64,000 nucleotides of DNA from Stenotrophomonas sp. NA06056 (GTDB lineage: Bacteria > Pseudomonadota > Gammaproteobacteria > Xanthomonadales > Xanthomonadaceae): the NCBI RefSeq assembly GCF_013364355.1, contig NZ_CP054931.1, positions 3,782,001 to 3,846,000 on the forward strand. Reading direction: 5' to 3'. The notes beneath the pieces were generated by a model, which ran no database searches, was not told the DNA's origin, and saw only the letters and a program-made list of their open reading frames with translations. This document shows positions 50,330 to 58,656 of the stretch, piece after piece (within the stretch, counting starts at the first letter, position 1; each line of letters begins with the position of its first letter). Position numbers and translations under genes: made by a program.

Positions 50330-51106
50330 CTACTTCGCCGGCACTTCGATGCGGATGCCCATCGCCTCGCGATAGCGGGTGTACAGGGCCATCACCTTGT
50401 CCACGTAGGCAAGGGTTTCGGCATACGGTGGCACGCCCTTGTAGCGTGCCACCGCACCGATGCCAGCGTTGTAGGCGGCCGCCGCCAACGGACGGTCGCC
50501 GTTGTAGCGACGCAGCAGCGCGCGCATGTAGCGGGCGCCGCCATCGATGGACTGCTGCGGCGAGAACGGGTCGCGCACGCCGTATTCCATTGCGGTGTCG
50601 GGCATCAGCTGCATCACGCCCTGCGCGCCCTTGCTGGACACCGCCAGCGCGTCGAAATTGCTTTCGGCATGGGCAATCGCCCGCAGCCAGGCATCGTCCA
50701 CACCGGTGGCCTTGGCCGCCGCCTTGAACTGTTTTGCGTGCTGGGCCAGCTGCGGCTTGCCGACCTTGCCCAGGCCTTCGTGCGCCGGCTCGCCCGGCGG
50801 TGTGGCCACGGTGAACTTCAGGAACACCCGCGAGCCGGGCAGGTTGCGGGTGGAATAGACGAGCGTGCCGTCCTGTTCGCGCTCGTACAGCACGCCACTG
50901 AACACGCCCATGTTGCCCCACAGGTTGGGGGTCTGCACGGCGCTGTCGTCGATCTCTTTCGGCGTGCAGCGCGAGCCGGGCTCCGGTGCGGTGGCCAGGC
51001 TGACCGTGTTGCCCTGTACGCAGCGGTAGACCGTGCGCGCAGCGGCCAGCCCTGGCCATAGGCCAGACAGCAGCAACAGCGCGACGAGGGTGGGACGGAG
51101 GGACAT
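50330..51106 (-). CDS. Lytic transglycosylase (SLT domain) with signal peptide
   Basis: A 258-residue murein-cleaving enzyme. The signal peptide is MSLRPTLVALLLLSGLWPGL (1-20), a Cys-containing N-terminal segment follows (TVYRCVQGNTVSL), and the SLT domain occupies 120-250. The catalytic glutamate is in AIAHAESNFDALAVSSKGAQ (E148), then GVMQLMPDTAMEYGV and AAAAYNAGIGAVARY. It is like the Slt/MltC-type enzymes encoded near secretion or conjugation loci, but none is present here. It is convergent with the TPR gene (7-bp gap). Confidence 0.93.
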   Translation of the reverse strand: MSLRPTLVALLLLSGLWPGLAAARTVYRCVQGNTVSLATAPEPGSRCTPKEIDDSAVQTPNLWGNMGVFSGVLYEREQDGTLVYSTRNLPGSRVFLKFTVATPPGEPAHEGLGKVGKPQLAQHAKQFKAAAKATGVDDAWLRAIAHAESNFDALAVSSKGAQGVMQLMPDTAMEYGVRDPFSPQQSIDGGARYMRALLRRYNGDRPLAAAAYNAGIGAVARYKGVPPYAETLAYVDKVMALYTRYREAMGIRIEVPAK

Positions 51107-51246
51107 GGCGGCCGGATGATCCGGCGGCGGCCGCTAACAATGAGTGAATGGGGGTTTTCGGCCGGGCGGCGCCCGGCACCCGCAGAGGCAACGGCAACGG
51201 CAACGGCCGAGGCAACAGCAACTGCAACAGCGGCATTCCGTGGGAT

Positions 51247-51348
51247 GGCGGGGTGGGTCCGGTGGCGGGGGGCGCCGTGAATCCGTCCCTGGAGGCTTGG
51301 GCGCGCCATCCATGGCGCTTACACCCCCGCCACCGGACCCACCCCGCC
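51247..51348. repeat. Long-hairpin element, copy E (52-nt core)
   Basis: Perfect 25-bp arms 51247-51271 and 51324-51348 (GGCGGGGTGGGTCCGGTGGC... and complement) flank 52 nt (51272-51323). Against copy A the stem has one compensatory change (ggttgc/gcaacc to ggtggc/gccacc). The left flank has the cggccgggcggcgcccggc hairpin and (gcaacg)n, and the right flank ttcgacaattcc. The remainder of 51107-51487 carries no gene. Confidence 0.88.
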
Positions 51349-51399
51349 TTCGACAATTCCCCGCGACCTGGGAACGGTGTTCTGTGCGGCTGTTGGTGG

Positions 51400-51442
51400 G
51401 TGTCGACCTTGGTCGACACGTAGATCCACGCCATGCGTGGAT
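51400..51442. repeat. SMAG pair upstream of the transglycosylase, 3' of cycA
   Basis: gtgtcgaccttggtcgacac (51400-51419) is followed directly by gtagatccacgc-catgcgtggat (51420-51442). This is the same two-part module repeated in tandem at 36.9-37.5 kb, here once and without the half-hairpin. Confidence 0.8.
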
Positions 51443-51487
51443 GGGACTCACCGAGGCTGTGAGATCTGTTGGCGAGGGTCTTCCTGA

Positions 51488-52861
51488 TTACCGGGCCATC
51501 TTCCGCCGCAGCCAATAGCCCGCGCCCAGCAGCACGAACCATGCCGGGCTGGCCACCAGCGCCTGGCGGGTGTCGGCCTGCAGGCTCAGCAGCACCAGCA
51601 CGGCGGCAAAGAACACCAGGCAGGCCCAGCACATCACCACGCCACCGGGCATCTTGAAGATCGAGGCCGCGTGGCGCTCCGGGTAGCGACGGCGGTAGAC
51701 CATGTAGGCCACCAGGATCAGCGACCAGACGAAGATGAACAACACCGTCGCCAGGGTCGTCACCAGGGTGAAGGCGGTCACCAGGTTGGGGATCAGGTAG
51801 ATCAGCAGGGTGCCGCCCAGCAGGCACAGGCAGGAGAACAGCAGGCCGCGTGCCGGCACCGCTGCGCGCGAGAGCTTGGACAGGCCACGCGGTGCATGGC
51901 CTTCCTCGGCCAGGCCGAACAGCATGCGGCTGGTGGAGAAGATGCCGCTGTTGGCCGAGGACGTGGCCGAGGTCAGCACCACGAAATTGATCAGACTGGC
52001 GGCGGCGGGAATACCGGCCAGCACGAACAACTGCACGAACGGGCTCTTGTCCGGTACCACCTGGCGCCACGGGGTGACAGCCATGATCGCGACCAGCGCC
52101 AGCACGTAGAAGATGATGATGCGCACGGGAATCGAGTTGATCGCCTTGGGCAGGTTGCGCTCGGGGTCGGCGGTTTCGGCGGCGGTGGTGCCGACCAGTT
52201 CGATGCCGACGAAGGCGAACACCGCGATCTGGAAACCGGCGAAGAAACCGACCAGGCCCATCGGGAACATGCCGCCGTCATTCCACAGGTTCGACAGTGA
52301 TGCGGTGTGCCCGCTGGGCGAGGTGAAGCCCCACGCGACCAGGCCGGCACCGGTGATGATCAGCGCGCAGATCGCCACGATCTTGATCAGTGCGAACCAG
52401 AATTCCATTTCGCCGAACAGCTTCACCGTCACCAGGTTCAAGGCCAGCAGCAGCATCACGCAGGCCAGTGCGGGTATCCATGCGTCCAGCCCGGGGAACC
52501 AGAACTGCGCATAGGCGGCGATGGCGATCACATCGGCGATGGCGGTGACGATCCAGCAGAACCAGTACGTCCATCCACAGAAGAATCCGGCCCACGGCCC
52601 GAGCAGATCAGTGGAGAAATCGATGAAGGATTTGTACTGCAGGTTGGACAGCAGCAGCTCGCCCATCGCCCGCATCACGAAGAACAGCATTGCGCCGATG
52701 ATCAGGTAGACGAAGACGATGGAGGGGCCGGCCAGGCTGATGGTCTTGCCCGAGCCCATGAACAGGCCGGTGCCGATGGCACCGCCGATGGCGATCAGTT
52801 GCAGGTGGCGGTTGGACAGGCTGCGGCGCAGGTGCTCGGGGGGCGTGGCGGGCTCGGTCAT
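51488..52861 (-). CDS. cycA: D-serine/D-alanine/glycine permease
   Basis: A 457-residue amino-acid/polyamine/organocation (APC) transporter with 12 membrane segments. It aligns by eye over its length with E. coli CycA: RHLQLIAIGGAIGTGLFMGS, KTISLAGPSIVFVYLIIGAM, SDLLGPWAG-type FSTDLLGPWAGFFCGWTYWF, VGIELVGTTAAETADPE and SSANSGIFSTSRMLFGLAEE. It imports D-alanine, D-serine and glycine with protons. This fits functionally with dadA-alr at 12-14 kb, although the genes are far apart. The start at 52861 is chosen; 52915 is an upstream in-frame candidate. Confidence 0.93.
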   Translation of the reverse strand: MTEPATPPEHLRRSLSNRHLQLIAIGGAIGTGLFMGSGKTISLAGPSIVFVYLIIGAMLFFVMRAMGELLLSNLQYKSFIDFSTDLLGPWAGFFCGWTYWFCWIVTAIADVIAIAAYAQFWFPGLDAWIPALACVMLLLALNLVTVKLFGEMEFWFALIKIVAICALIITGAGLVAWGFTSPSGHTASLSNLWNDGGMFPMGLVGFFAGFQIAVFAFVGIELVGTTAAETADPERNLPKAINSIPVRIIIFYVLALVAIMAVTPWRQVVPDKSPFVQLFVLAGIPAAASLINFVVLTSATSSANSGIFSTSRMLFGLAEEGHAPRGLSKLSRAAVPARGLLFSCLCLLGGTLLIYLIPNLVTAFTLVTTLATVLFIFVWSLILVAYMVYRRRYPERHAASIFKMPGGVVMCWACLVFFAAVLVLLSLQADTRQALVASPAWFVLLGAGYWLRRKMAR

Positions 52862-53089
52862 GGGCGCGGGAAGAGGCGGGTGAAGCGTCCGACGGTAGTC
52901 CTCCCGCTGCCACAACGCCAGCGCCGGGCGGCCCCGATCCGTCAGCAGGTGTCACTTTCACCACAATGTGACCCATTACCGGATTTATCCCATTCCACCC
53001 AGCCCGGCGCCGTGTTCATATACCGCCATCGCCCAAGGACCGGCCCCTCCCATGTGCCCAGCCCTGCACACTTCCCTGGAGCCCCGGTC

Positions 53090-54709
53090 ATGAGCCGCCT
53101 GCGGGTCATCATCGGCGGCACCGTACTGGCCGTACTGGCCGCTGCAGTGCCGATCGCGGTCATGGTCTATGCCACCTGGGACCGAGCCGTAAGCGTCGAA
53201 CAGCAGCGACTGCATGCCATCGCCGAGCGCACCCTGCAGCGGACCGAAATGTCCTACCAGGAAGCGCTGGCGGCGCTGAAATCGGCCGAGGCCAGTACGC
53301 TGCCGCCATGCGGGGCCGAACACATCCGGCGCATGCAGACCTTGGTGATGACCACACCCTCGTCCGACCAGATGGGCTACTTCGAGGACGGCAAGCTGCG
53401 CTGCACGTCCTGGGGACCGTTCCAGCGGGATGTGGACCAACCCACACCGGACCATGTCACCAGCGATGGCGCCGGCATCACCGTGGATGTCCGCCCCGAG
53501 GCGGCCGGTCGGCGGCCGATGCTGTCGATCATGTACGGCTCCTACGACGTGCTGGTCGATCCTCGACGCTTCATCGATGTCGTCGTCGATCCGGATGTGC
53601 GCATGGCACTGGCCAGTCCGGATGGACGGCTGCTGACCCGCCAGGACGGCATGGACCCCACCCTGTTGCAGCAACTGCTGCGTGAGCCCGGCGAAGGCCT
53701 GGACCGCGACACCCTGTACGCCAGTGCACGCAGTGGCGAATGGCTGGCGATCGCCACGGCGCCGCGCACCGCGCTGGCGGCCACGTTCCGGCAGCAGGCG
53801 TGGCTCTTCGTACCCTTGGGACTGCTGATGGCCGCCGCCGGTGCCGGCCTGGTGATCTGGCTGTCGCGACGCCGGCTGTCGATGCGTGGCGAACTGGGCA
53901 TCGCCATCCGCCGTCGTGAACTCTACCTGCACTACCAGCCGATCATCGAACTGGATACCGGCATCTGCGTCGGCGCCGAAGCGCTGGTGCGCTGGCAGCG
54001 CCCCGACGGTACGCAGGTGCGTCCGGACCTGTTCATACCCTTGGCCGAAGAAGCTGGAATGATCGCCGCCATCACCGATCTGGTGATCGAGAACGTCGTT
54101 GCCGACATGCGCGAACTGCTGGCCGAGGATCGCAGTGCGCACATCGCGATCAACCTCGCGGCGGAAGACATCAGCAGCGGGCGGGCCCTGAAGGTGATTT
54201 CCCAGCGCATGGCCGGCAGCGGCATCCTGCCGCAGCAGATCTGGCTGGAGGCCACCGAGCATGGCTTCCTCGATATCGACCGGGCCCGCACCATGCTGGC
54301 TGCGGCGCGACGCGCGGGCCACAGCGTGGCCATCGATGATTTCGGCGTCGGCTATTCCAGCCTGCAGTACCTGCAGCAGCTGCCGTTGGACGCGCTGAAG
54401 ATCGACAAGTCCTTCGTCGATGCGATCGGCACTGAAAGTGCGACCAGCCCGGTCACGCCGCACATCATCGGCATGGCCCGCGAGCTGGGCCTGTGGCTGG
54501 TGGCCGAAGGCGTGGAAACCGAAGCACAGCTGGCCTACCTGCACAGCCAGCACGTGCAGTTCGGCCAAGGGTGGTTGTTCTCGCGGCCGTTGCCGCGCGA
54601 TGAGTTCATCGCCTTCCATCGCAAGCGCCAGCAGCAGTACGGTGCGGCACGGGAGCATATGCAGAATCCGCGCAGCGTGCCGTTCGAGCGTGAGCAGGCG
54701 GGGGAGTAG
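53090..54709 (+). CDS. CSS-motif periplasmic sensor / EAL c-di-GMP phosphodiesterase
   Basis: A 539-residue inner-membrane protein of the PdeC/YjcC type. Two helices (about 5-27, LRVIIGGTVLAVLAAAVPIA, and 240-262, LFVPLGLLMAAAGAGLVIWL) flank a periplasmic CSS domain with cysteines in LPPCGAEHI and LRCTSWGP (the CSS triplet reads CTS). The EAL domain (275-520) is intact: EALVRW, NLAAEDI, EATEHGF, DDFGVGYSS, KIDKSF and AEGVETE. Disulfide/redox state of the CSS cysteines controls related enzymes. Expected activity: hydrolysis of c-di-GMP. The start at 53090 follows ctggagccccggtc. Confidence 0.93.
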   Translation: MSRLRVIIGGTVLAVLAAAVPIAVMVYATWDRAVSVEQQRLHAIAERTLQRTEMSYQEALAALKSAEASTLPPCGAEHIRRMQTLVMTTPSSDQMGYFEDGKLRCTSWGPFQRDVDQPTPDHVTSDGAGITVDVRPEAAGRRPMLSIMYGSYDVLVDPRRFIDVVVDPDVRMALASPDGRLLTRQDGMDPTLLQQLLREPGEGLDRDTLYASARSGEWLAIATAPRTALAATFRQQAWLFVPLGLLMAAAGAGLVIWLSRRRLSMRGELGIAIRRRELYLHYQPIIELDTGICVGAEALVRWQRPDGTQVRPDLFIPLAEEAGMIAAITDLVIENVVADMRELLAEDRSAHIAINLAAEDISSGRALKVISQRMAGSGILPQQIWLEATEHGFLDIDRARTMLAAARRAGHSVAIDDFGVGYSSLQYLQQLPLDALKIDKSFVDAIGTESATSPVTPHIIGMARELGLWLVAEGVETEAQLAYLHSQHVQFGQGWLFSRPLPRDEFIAFHRKRQQQYGAAREHMQNPRSVPFEREQAGE

Positions 54710-54762
54710 TCGGCGAACGGCGCAGCCCCTCGTGGTGGATCGCTAAGAGCGGTTCGTGGGTT

Positions 54763-54866
54763 GGTCGGGCGGGGTGGATACGCGGGGGACGCCGTGAATC
54801 CGTCCATGGAGGCTTGGCCGCGGCATCCATGCCGCGGACACCCCCGCGTACCCCCCCCCCCCGACC
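54763..54866. repeat. Long-hairpin element, copy F (52-nt core, decayed arms)
   Basis: Arms 54763-54788 and 54841-54866 pair over most of 26 nt, but the right arm contains a 12-C run that breaks complementarity in the middle. The core is again exactly 52 nt (54789-54840), with the inner CGCGGCAT-CC-ATGCCGCG variant as in copy C. The flanks cggcgaacggcgcagcccct and tccaccacg...agaaagaaaaag match copy C. The 54710-55003 spacer contains no gene; a gtagtgccggccgctggccg palindrome lies at about 54960-54982. Confidence 0.8.
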
Positions 54867-55003
54867 CGGGACAGATCTCTGCGGCGCTCCACCACGTAGA
54901 AGAGAAAGAAAAAGCGAAAGCAACAGCGGGTCGTTGCGCTCTCGCGTTCTGCTCTCTGTAGTGCCGGCCGCTGGCCGGCAACCCCGTCACCCTTGATCGA
55001 TGC

Positions 55004-56188
55004 CTACGCCCAGGCCTTCGGCCGGGCCCACAGCCATGCTGCGCACACCACCAGCAGCAGCAACGGCAACCAGGCCAGATGCTGTGCACCGCTGGCCTGC
55101 AGCATCAGGCCGCCGCCGACGCCACCGGCGGCGATGGCCAGGTTCCAGCCGGTCACCAGCATCGATTGCGCGAGGTCGGCAGCGGCGCCGGCGCGGCGGG
55201 CCAGTGCGGTCTGGAACAGGGTTGGTACCGCACCAAACGCGACGCCCCACAGGATCGTCACCAGCAGCAGCACAGCCGGCACGCCCGGCCACAGCAGCAG
55301 CGAAACCACTGCCATCACGAAGCCGATCACGCTGGCCCACACCAGCGCGCGCAGGTGACGGTCAACGCCCCAGCCGGCGATGGCGATGCCCACGATCGCG
55401 GCGATGCCAAATGCCAGCAGCAGCCGGTCCAGCCAACCACCCGCGCCCGCCTGCACCGCCAACGGCTCGATGTAGGTGTACAGCACGTTGTGCGCCAGCA
55501 CGTACAGCACCATCACCAGCAACGTACTGCGGATGCCTGGCATGCGCCAGACCGAGCCCAGCGACATGCGCCGGCCCGCACCAGCTGCCGGCAATGCAGG
55601 CAGCGCCCACCGCGCATAGCCGAGCAGCAGCACTGCCAACACGCTCATCAACGCGAACGCCCAGCGCCAACCGATCTGCTGGCCCAGCAACGTGCCGGCC
55701 GGTACCCCCAGCGACAGCGCCAGCGGTGAGCCGATCATCGCCACCGCAATCGCCCTGCCCTGCAGTTCCGGCACCACCATGCGCGCGGCATAACCGGCCA
55801 CCAGCGACCACAGCAGGCCCGCGCCCACGCCTGCCAGGAAGCGCGCCACCAGGGTCAGTACGTAGTCGTGGCTCAACGCGGTCACGGTATTGACCACCAT
55901 GAAGCCGGCAATCGCCGCCAGCAGCAACGGACGCCGCGGCAGGCGCTGGGTGAGTGCGGTCATCGGCAGAGCGGCCAGCACCGAACCCAGTGCGTACACG
56001 CTCACCAGTTGTCCTGCCGCCGCGTCGCTGACGCCCAGACTCTCGCCCATCGGCCGCAGCACGCCGGCGGGCAGCGTTTCGGTCAGCAGGGTGATGAAGC
56101 CACCACCGGCCAAGGCCAACAGGCCCCGCCACGGCAGGCGTGTTGCCTCACCAGCGGGTGCCCCTGCATCGATCGCGTGGCCGCTCAT
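55004..56188 (-). CDS. MFS exporter, AraJ/DHA1-like
   Basis: A 394-residue major-facilitator transporter with 12 helices. The family A motif region is LPMTALTQRLPRRPLLLAAI, and ARFLAGVGAGLLWSLVAGYA and IAVAMIGSPLALSLGVPAGT mark the DHA1 sugar-efflux/AraJ branch (drug-proton antiporter). The substrate is unknown. Its start overlaps the stop of the upstream serine hydrolase by 4 nt (ATGA), so transporter and hydrolase are co-translated and divergent from a LysR gene: an arrangement typical of resistance or catabolic modules. Confidence 0.92.
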   Translation of the reverse strand: MSGHAIDAGAPAGEATRLPWRGLLALAGGGFITLLTETLPAGVLRPMGESLGVSDAAAGQLVSVYALGSVLAALPMTALTQRLPRRPLLLAAIAGFMVVNTVTALSHDYVLTLVARFLAGVGAGLLWSLVAGYAARMVVPELQGRAIAVAMIGSPLALSLGVPAGTLLGQQIGWRWAFALMSVLAVLLLGYARWALPALPAAGAGRRMSLGSVWRMPGIRSTLLVMVLYVLAHNVLYTYIEPLAVQAGAGGWLDRLLLAFGIAAIVGIAIAGWGVDRHLRALVWASVIGFVMAVVSLLLWPGVPAVLLLVTILWGVAFGAVPTLFQTALARRAGAAADLAQSMLVTGWNLAIAAGGVGGGLMLQASGAQHLAWLPLLLLVVCAAWLWARPKAWA

Positions 56189-57363
56189 CGCACCGTCTCC
56201 ATGTCGGTGTACACCGCGTCGCGCAGTTCATCGACAAACGCGCCATGCATGCCTTCGTACAGCGTGTTGGTCAGCGCGACCACGCTCAGGCCGCGCGCCG
56301 GGTCGACGAACCAGCTGTGGCCGTAGGCACCGCCCCAACGCCATGTGCCCACCGACTGTGGCGTGCCGCTGGCCGCTGCATCACGCAGCACGGCAAAGCC
56401 CAAGCCGAAGCCCCAGCCGGGCGGATCGACCGGTCCCAGCTCGCCCAGCTGCGGTGTTCCCATCTGTGCCACGAGGGTGTCGGGCAGCAGGCCCGATGCA
56501 CGCCCATCGCGCAGCGCCTCCAGCACGGTCATCAGCTCGTCAGCGGTGCCCACCAGGCCCGCGCCGGCCGACGGATAACGATGCGGATCAGTCGCCCGCG
56601 CCAGGCTGTACTCTATGCCCACCGAGCCCTCGAACGCAGGTACCACTTCGCCCTCACGCAGCCGATGCGGCTGCGGCAGGTCAGTGACATACGGCGTCGC
56701 CAGGCGGCTGCCCTCGGCGGTAGCGAAGCGGGTGTCGCGCAAGCCCAGCGGCTGCGCCAACAGTCGATCGAACAGCGCCTGCAATGTCTCCCCTGTCGCC
56801 GCTTCAGCCACCGCGCCGGCCACGTCCACGCCCAGCGAATACAGCCACTGGCTGCCCGGCGCAAACAACAACGGCGCCTGCGCGATGCGCTGCACGTTCT
56901 GCTGCAGCGTCACTGCGTTGGCGTCCATGCCATCGCTCACGTCCGCCTGCGCATACGGCCCCTCGGCATCGGCTTCCAGGAAGCGGTAGCCCAGCCCGCT
57001 GCTGTGGCTGAGCAGCTGTCGCAGGCTGATCGGTGGCCGGCTGCCATCGGCCAGTGCCGGGCGGAACGCTGGCAACCAGCGCTGCACCGGCGTGTCCAGG
57101 TCGAGCACGCCCTCGGCTACCAGTCGCAGGAACACCGTGGTCAGCAGCGGCTTGCTCACCGAAGCCAGCCGGAACAGGTGATCTCGGCGCATCGGTGTGT
57201 TCGATTCACGCTCGGCCAGGCCGCTGGCGCTGGCATGGCGCAGCACGCCGTGCTCGCGTACCAGCACCACCGCACCCACCAGGCGCTGCGGATGCACGGC
57301 CTGCAGCAGCGTGCTCACCGAGGGTAGCGCCGGCGCAGTATCAACAGGGAGGGCGAGTGTCAT
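56185..57363 (-). CDS. Class C beta-lactamase-like serine hydrolase (cytosolic)
   Basis: A 392-residue penicillin-binding-fold hydrolase. The nucleophile/base pair is in FRLASVSKPLLTTVFLR (SxxK) and the second motif in LYSLGVDVAGAVAEAA (Y-S-L, the YxN-like tyrosine); a HSWF-type segment replaces KTG near the end. No signal peptide is seen from the start at 57363, so it is probably an esterase or peptidase rather than a periplasmic beta-lactamase. It is first in an operon with the MFS gene, opposite a LysR gene. Confidence 0.9.
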   Translation of the reverse strand: MTLALPVDTAPALPSVSTLLQAVHPQRLVGAVVLVREHGVLRHASASGLAERESNTPMRRDHLFRLASVSKPLLTTVFLRLVAEGVLDLDTPVQRWLPAFRPALADGSRPPISLRQLLSHSSGLGYRFLEADAEGPYAQADVSDGMDANAVTLQQNVQRIAQAPLLFAPGSQWLYSLGVDVAGAVAEAATGETLQALFDRLLAQPLGLRDTRFATAEGSRLATPYVTDLPQPHRLREGEVVPAFEGSVGIEYSLARATDPHRYPSAGAGLVGTADELMTVLEALRDGRASGLLPDTLVAQMGTPQLGELGPVDPPGWGFGLGFAVLRDAAASGTPQSVGTWRWGGAYGHSWFVDPARGLSVVALTNTLYEGMHGAFVDELRDAVYTDMETVR

Positions 57364-57431
57364 CAGGGTGATCCGTGGGGAGAGGTCGCCACGGTAGGCA
57401 GCTGCGGCGCCGGCAAAAAGCGGGGTCGGGC

Positions 57432-57478
57432 TCCGGGCATCATGGACCGCAGGGTCCGCAATCGGCATGATGCCCGGA
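57432..57478. promoter_or_regulatory. 13-bp inverted repeat in the hydrolase/LysR spacer
   Basis: TCCGGGCATCATG (57432-57444) and CATGATGCCCGGA (57466-57478) are perfect inverted repeats separated by 21 nt that themselves contain ggacc-gcag-ggtcc. The dyad is 70-115 bp upstream of the hydrolase start and 113 bp upstream of the LysR start. It may be an operator for the divergent LysR protein, or a leader hairpin. Confidence 0.55.
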
Positions 57479-57590
57479 ACCACTGGGCCGCACCGAGCCC
57501 CCAGGCGCCCGCACCGCACTGTTGCACCCGCCGCGTCACTGGGCAGGTCGGCAGCCGCCTACCCTGCCCTCTTTCGCAGCGACCGTCCCC

Positions 57591-58490
57591 ATGTCCGTCC
57601 TCGACAACCTGGCCAACCTGCAGACCTTCGTGCACGCTGCCGACACCCGCAGCTTCGTCGACACCGGCCGCGTGCAGGGCATCTCCGCTTCGGCCGCCGG
57701 CAAGTGCGTGGCCCGGCTTGAACAGGCACTCGGCGTGCGCTTGTTCCACCGAAGTACGCGCAGCATCACCCTCACCGCCGAGGGCCAGTTGTTCCTGGCA
57801 CGCTGCCGGCGCATCCTCGACGAGCGCGACGCCGCACGCACCGAACTGGCCCAGCAGCATGCGGCACCCAGCGGCACCCTGCGCATCAGCCTGCCGCTGG
57901 TGGGCGACCTCACCCTGCCGCTGATGGCCGAGTTCATGGCGGCCTATCCGGACATCCGCCTGGAGCTGGATTTCTGCGATCGTCTGGTCGATGTCATCGA
58001 GGAAGGGTTCGATGCCGTGCTGCGCGTCGGCGAGCCCAGCGATTCACGCCTGACCGCGCGCCGCCTCGGTGTGTTCCCTCGCCGCGTGGTTGCATCGCCT
58101 GCCTACCTGCAACGGCAGGGCACGCCACAGGTGCCGGCGGACCTGTTGCAGCACCGCCTGCTGCATTACCGCTTCCCCAGCACCGGCAAACTCGAACCGT
58201 GGCCGATTCTCTGGCCAGAGGGCGAAGCAGCGCAGGAACTGCCGGTGCACATGGTCGCCAACACCATCGAGGCGCGGGTGGCACTGGCACTGCGCGACGG
58301 TGGCCTCGCCTTCGTGCCGGTGCATTCGGTGCGCGATGCACTGGCGGATGGCCGGCTGGTCACGGTGCTCGACGAGCACGTGCATTCCTGCGGCATCTTC
58401 CACCTGTTGTGGCCTTCCGGCCGTCATGTGCTGCCGAAGCTGCGGGTGTTCATCGAATTCGTCGGCGCGCGGCTGGATACGGTGCCGTAA
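57591..58490 (+). CDS. LysR-family regulator divergent from the hydrolase-MFS operon
   Basis: A 299-residue regulator. Residues 1-60 form the winged helix (LQTFVHAADTRSFVDTGRVQ ... ASAAGKCVARLEQALGVRL) and residues 90-295 the effector domain (GTLRISLPLVGDLTLPLMAE). It belongs to the same CrgA-like branch as the LysR genes at 1-569 and 24160. It is divergent from the serine hydrolase and MFS exporter with a 227-bp spacer containing a long inverted repeat, so it probably regulates them. The start at 57591 is chosen on family length. Confidence 0.92.
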   Translation: MSVLDNLANLQTFVHAADTRSFVDTGRVQGISASAAGKCVARLEQALGVRLFHRSTRSITLTAEGQLFLARCRRILDERDAARTELAQQHAAPSGTLRISLPLVGDLTLPLMAEFMAAYPDIRLELDFCDRLVDVIEEGFDAVLRVGEPSDSRLTARRLGVFPRRVVASPAYLQRQGTPQVPADLLQHRLLHYRFPSTGKLEPWPILWPEGEAAQELPVHMVANTIEARVALALRDGGLAFVPVHSVRDALADGRLVTVLDEHVHSCGIFHLLWPSGRHVLPKLRVFIEFVGARLDTVP

Positions 58491-58576
58491 CGCGGCGCAG
58501 TGGCCGCGACCATTCAGCTCGCGGCGCTATACTGCGCACTCATTCCTGCAAGAGGCTCGCGACCAATGCGCCAGTG

Positions 58577-58631
58577 ATGCCGCCGTCTTCGCACTAGACG
58601 GCCCGACTCTTCCCGCCCCTGCGCGCAGGGG
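58577..58631 (+). promoter_or_regulatory. Possible leader peptide and hairpin ahead of the ABC-F gene
   Basis: ATG at 58577 opens a seven-codon frame (MPPSSH, then TAG at 58595). It is followed by the perfect palindrome CCCCTGCGCGCAGGGG (58616-58631) and, 25 nt later, the ABC-F start. A TATACT box lies at 58528-58533. Several antibiotic-resistance ABC-F genes are induced by ribosome stalling on short leader peptides; here the arrangement is suggestive only. Confidence 0.35.
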
Positions 58632-58656
58632 AGAACCAGGCATCCATGGAGGTCGC

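Noticed and set aside
50289..52070. 593-codon minus-strand frame joining the transglycosylase and cycA regions
   Set aside because: It crosses both genes in another frame and passes through hairpin copy E; it lacks domain similarity.
56185..57363. Acquired or AmpC-type beta-lactamase
   Set aside because: There is no signal peptide, the KTG motif is not recognisable, and it is coupled to an MFS gene; esterase or peptidase is more likely.
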